From: an uncultured Spirochaetia bacterium
GTDB lineage: Bacteria; Spirochaetota; UBA4802; JAGODF01
Assembly: GCA_937967705.1 (NCBI GenBank)
Contig: CALCJG010000463.1
Span: forward strand, 1 to 16,420
DNA: 16,420 nt
Reading direction: 5' to 3'
Position 1 is the first letter of the stretch, and each line of letters begins with the position of its first letter. The notes under the pieces are model-generated. The model was not told where the DNA came from. It worked only from the letters and a program-made list of their open reading frames with translations, and made no database searches. Shown here in pieces: positions 15,172-16,420 of this stretch. A program made the position numbers and the translations under genes.

Positions 15172-16053
15172 ATGTATAATCCCTTTGTCTCAGAGAATGG
15201 TGGGGAAGAGAAGGATCGAGACCTTGCGGCCAGGGCCGTTCAGGGAGATGGCGCCGGTCTGGAGGAACTGATACGGAGGCATCAGCCCTGAATCTACAAC
15301 ATCACCCTGCGCATGATGGCCGATGTGCATGAGGCGGAGGATGCCACCCAGGAAATCCTCATCAAGATGATCACAGGCCTGGCCGGGTACGATCCGGAGC
15401 GTGGAGCGTTCCGCACCTGGCTTTACCGCATCGCGGCCAATCACGTGATCAACATGAAACGTCGGGGAGCGGAGAGGATGATGACCGCTCTGGCGGACGG
15501 GGAGGACATGCAGGCGCTGATCGAGGAGCTGCCGGACCCCCGGCCGACGGCACTCCCGGAGCACGATATCCTGGTACGGGAAGCCCGGATGAGCTGCCTC
15601 AACGGGATACTGCTCTGTCTGGACCGGCGCCACCGCCTGGTCTTCATCCTCGGCGTCATCTTTGCCGTGCCGGATTCGGTGGGCAGTGAAATCCTGGGTA
15701 TCTCGAAAGTCAACTTCCGCAAGATGCTGTCCCGGGCGAGGGAACGCATCGGAAACTTTCTCAACCGGCAATGCGGCCTGGTGGATCCCCGTAATCCCTG
15801 CCGCTGTTCCCGCACTGTCGATGTACAGATGAAGATGGGGCACTTAAAGCCCGGGAAAATATCGGCAACGGAAATCCCGGTTTCCGTGGTGGAGATACTG
15901 CCGGCGGAGGCCAGGCGTTTTGAGGAGGGCTACTATTCGCAGTTCATCGCCCTGTACCGGCAAGGGCCTTTCTTCGAGGGGCCGGATCTGACCGCCTGGC
16001 TGCAGTCTCTTCTCGAGAGCCGGGAGTTCCAGGATCTTTTCCAACTGCATTAA
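15172..16053 (+). CDS. ECF-type RNA polymerase sigma factor with in-frame UGA at codon 40
   Basis: From ATG 15172 (AGGAAGG 4 nt upstream) the frame runs 293 residues if TGA 15289-15291 is read through. Before it lie 39 codons of sigma region 2 start (DLAARAVQGDGAGLEELIRRHQP). After it the frame continues without shift: IYNITLRMMADVHEAEDATQEILIKMITGL, then FRTWLYRIAANHVINMKRR (region 2, about 30-100). Region 4 (about 140-200) contains LLCLDRRHRLVFILGVIF and the helix-turn-helix SEILGISKVNFRKMLSRARERI. A Cys cluster, CGLVDPRNPCRC (Cys201, 210, 212), may bind metal or sense redox. I recall Trp at the TGA position in this family (HQxWIYNIA), so a TGG-to-TGA change is the simplest mutation. It may be recoded, inactivated, or restart at ATG 15313, losing region 2.1. 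No anti-sigma gene is adjacent. Confidence 0.7.
15308..15329 (+). promoter_or_regulatory. Possible SECIS-like stem-loop after the sigma-factor UGA
   Basis: UGCGCAU (15308-15314) pairs with AUGUGCA (15323-15329) over seven pairs including one G-U, with an 8-nt loop GAUGGCCG. The loop starts 23 nt after the UGA and begins with G, which fits the broad bacterial SECIS rule (G in the first two loop bases, loop about 16-37 nt downstream). It lacks the GGUC loop of the prxU element, and GC-rich coding DNA often forms such stems. Confidence 0.3.
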
Positions 16054-16105
16054 GGCGGAGTTAGTATTGCGTTTCATTGTTTTTTCATAAAGGGGAACTT
16101 CTGTC

Positions 16106-16136
16106 ATGTTAACATCGGAAAGTGCTTAAGCTTAAG
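16106..16136. repeat. Two palindromes upstream of the DUF3795 gene
   Basis: ATGTTAACAT (16106-16115) and CTTAAGCTTAAG (16125-16136) are perfect palindromes of 10 and 12 bp whose centres are 20 bp apart, about two helical turns. TTAACA within the first could be a -35. They may be operator half-sites for the gene at 16247, but this is only inferred from symmetry. Confidence 0.3.
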
Positions 16137-16246
16137 TTATACATGTGTGCAAAGTCAGTATTGCCCTTTTCCCACCCGTTTTGGTAAGTGAAAAGAGTGA
16201 ATGGACAGAGTTGCCCGGAAATATCATATTGAGGAGGATATCTATT

Positions 16247-16420
16247 ATGCAGGAGATGATTGCTTATTGCGGATTGGACTGTGCCCAGTGCCCGGCCTAT
16301 CTGGCCACGCAGAAGAATGACGATGCGGCCCGGGCCCAGGTGGCGGCCCTCTGGTCCAAACTTTTCAGGATGGAGATCAAGGCAGAGCAGATCAACTGCG
16401 ACGGTTGTCATTCTGTTAGC
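16247..16420 (+). CDS. DUF3795-type Cys-rich protein, 5' part only
   Basis: The first 58 codons are present and the frame is open at the window edge. The start MQEMIAYCGLDCAQCPAYLATQKNDD and the later INCDGCHSVS match the DUF3795 pattern YCGLDCxxCPAY followed by CxGC, a probable zinc-binding module of unknown function common in anaerobes. GAGGAGGA (16231-16238) precedes the ATG at 16247. It follows the sigma factor by 193 bp on the same strand, with palindromes between, so it probably has its own promoter. Confidence 0.85.
   Translation, partial: MQEMIAYCGLDCAQCPAYLATQKNDDAARAQVAALWSKLFRMEIKAEQINCDGCHSVS

Noticed and set aside
14083..15291. Global reassignment of TGA to a sense codon in this organism
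   Set aside because: Many genes here end in TGA at the expected family length (for example at 766, 2061, 2777, 5807, 10823 and 11474), so TGA is a normal stop.
1..16420. CRISPR arrays, tRNA or rRNA genes, insertion sequences
   Set aside because: No regularly spaced repeats, no tRNA-like TTCGA arm context with acceptor pairing, no transposase-like protein and no terminal inverted repeats were seen.

Overview
The window is accessory-rich bacterial chromosome at moderately high GC, with Shine-Dalgarno sites, sigma-70-like promoters, lipoprotein and histidine-kinase families typical of Gram-negative bacteria, and ordinary use of TGA as a stop. The gene families (ADP-forming acyl-CoA synthetase, selenocysteine peroxiredoxin, LamG lipoprotein, hybrid PAS kinase) suggest an anaerobe or microaerophile, possibly a spirochaete or a former deltaproteobacterium. 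That assignment is inference only; no marker gene settles it. No tRNA, rRNA, CRISPR array, transposase or phage gene was found.

Layout. 1-3300: a YhhN-like membrane protein (-), an unrecognised polytopic membrane protein (+), a tandem-CBS protein (-) and a small conserved hypothetical (+). 3361-6260: a DUF6266-like protein (-), then a likely redox pair on + consisting of a split-barrel flavin domain fused to a LytTR DNA-binding domain, followed by a HemG-like flavodoxin with its own near-consensus promoter, then a small membrane protein. 6312-8543: a LamG-domain lipoprotein (-), then a cupin plus AlkD-like DNA glycosylase operon (+). 8766-10823: a hybrid PAS-PAS-kinase-receiver protein. 10857-14014: a TetR regulator divergent from an ADP-forming acyl-CoA synthetase, with three copies of one 19-bp palindrome between them, one lying inside the synthetase promoter spacer.

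14083-16420 is the most interesting part. A peroxiredoxin gene (-) is interrupted only by an in-frame TGA exactly at the peroxidatic cysteine codon. A hairpin with a GGUC loop follows 17 nt later, closely resembling the E. coli fdhF SECIS. This is a selenocysteine peroxiredoxin (PrxU type), and it has no C-terminal resolving cysteine. Divergently across 357 bp lies an ECF-type sigma factor that also has a single in-frame TGA, at codon 40 in region 2, where I recall relatives carrying Trp. It too is followed by a stem-loop at a spacing compatible with bacterial SECIS elements. Whether this second TGA is recoded, is a nonsense mutation, or is a sequencing error is the main open question. A DUF3795 gene starts at the right edge and runs out of the window.
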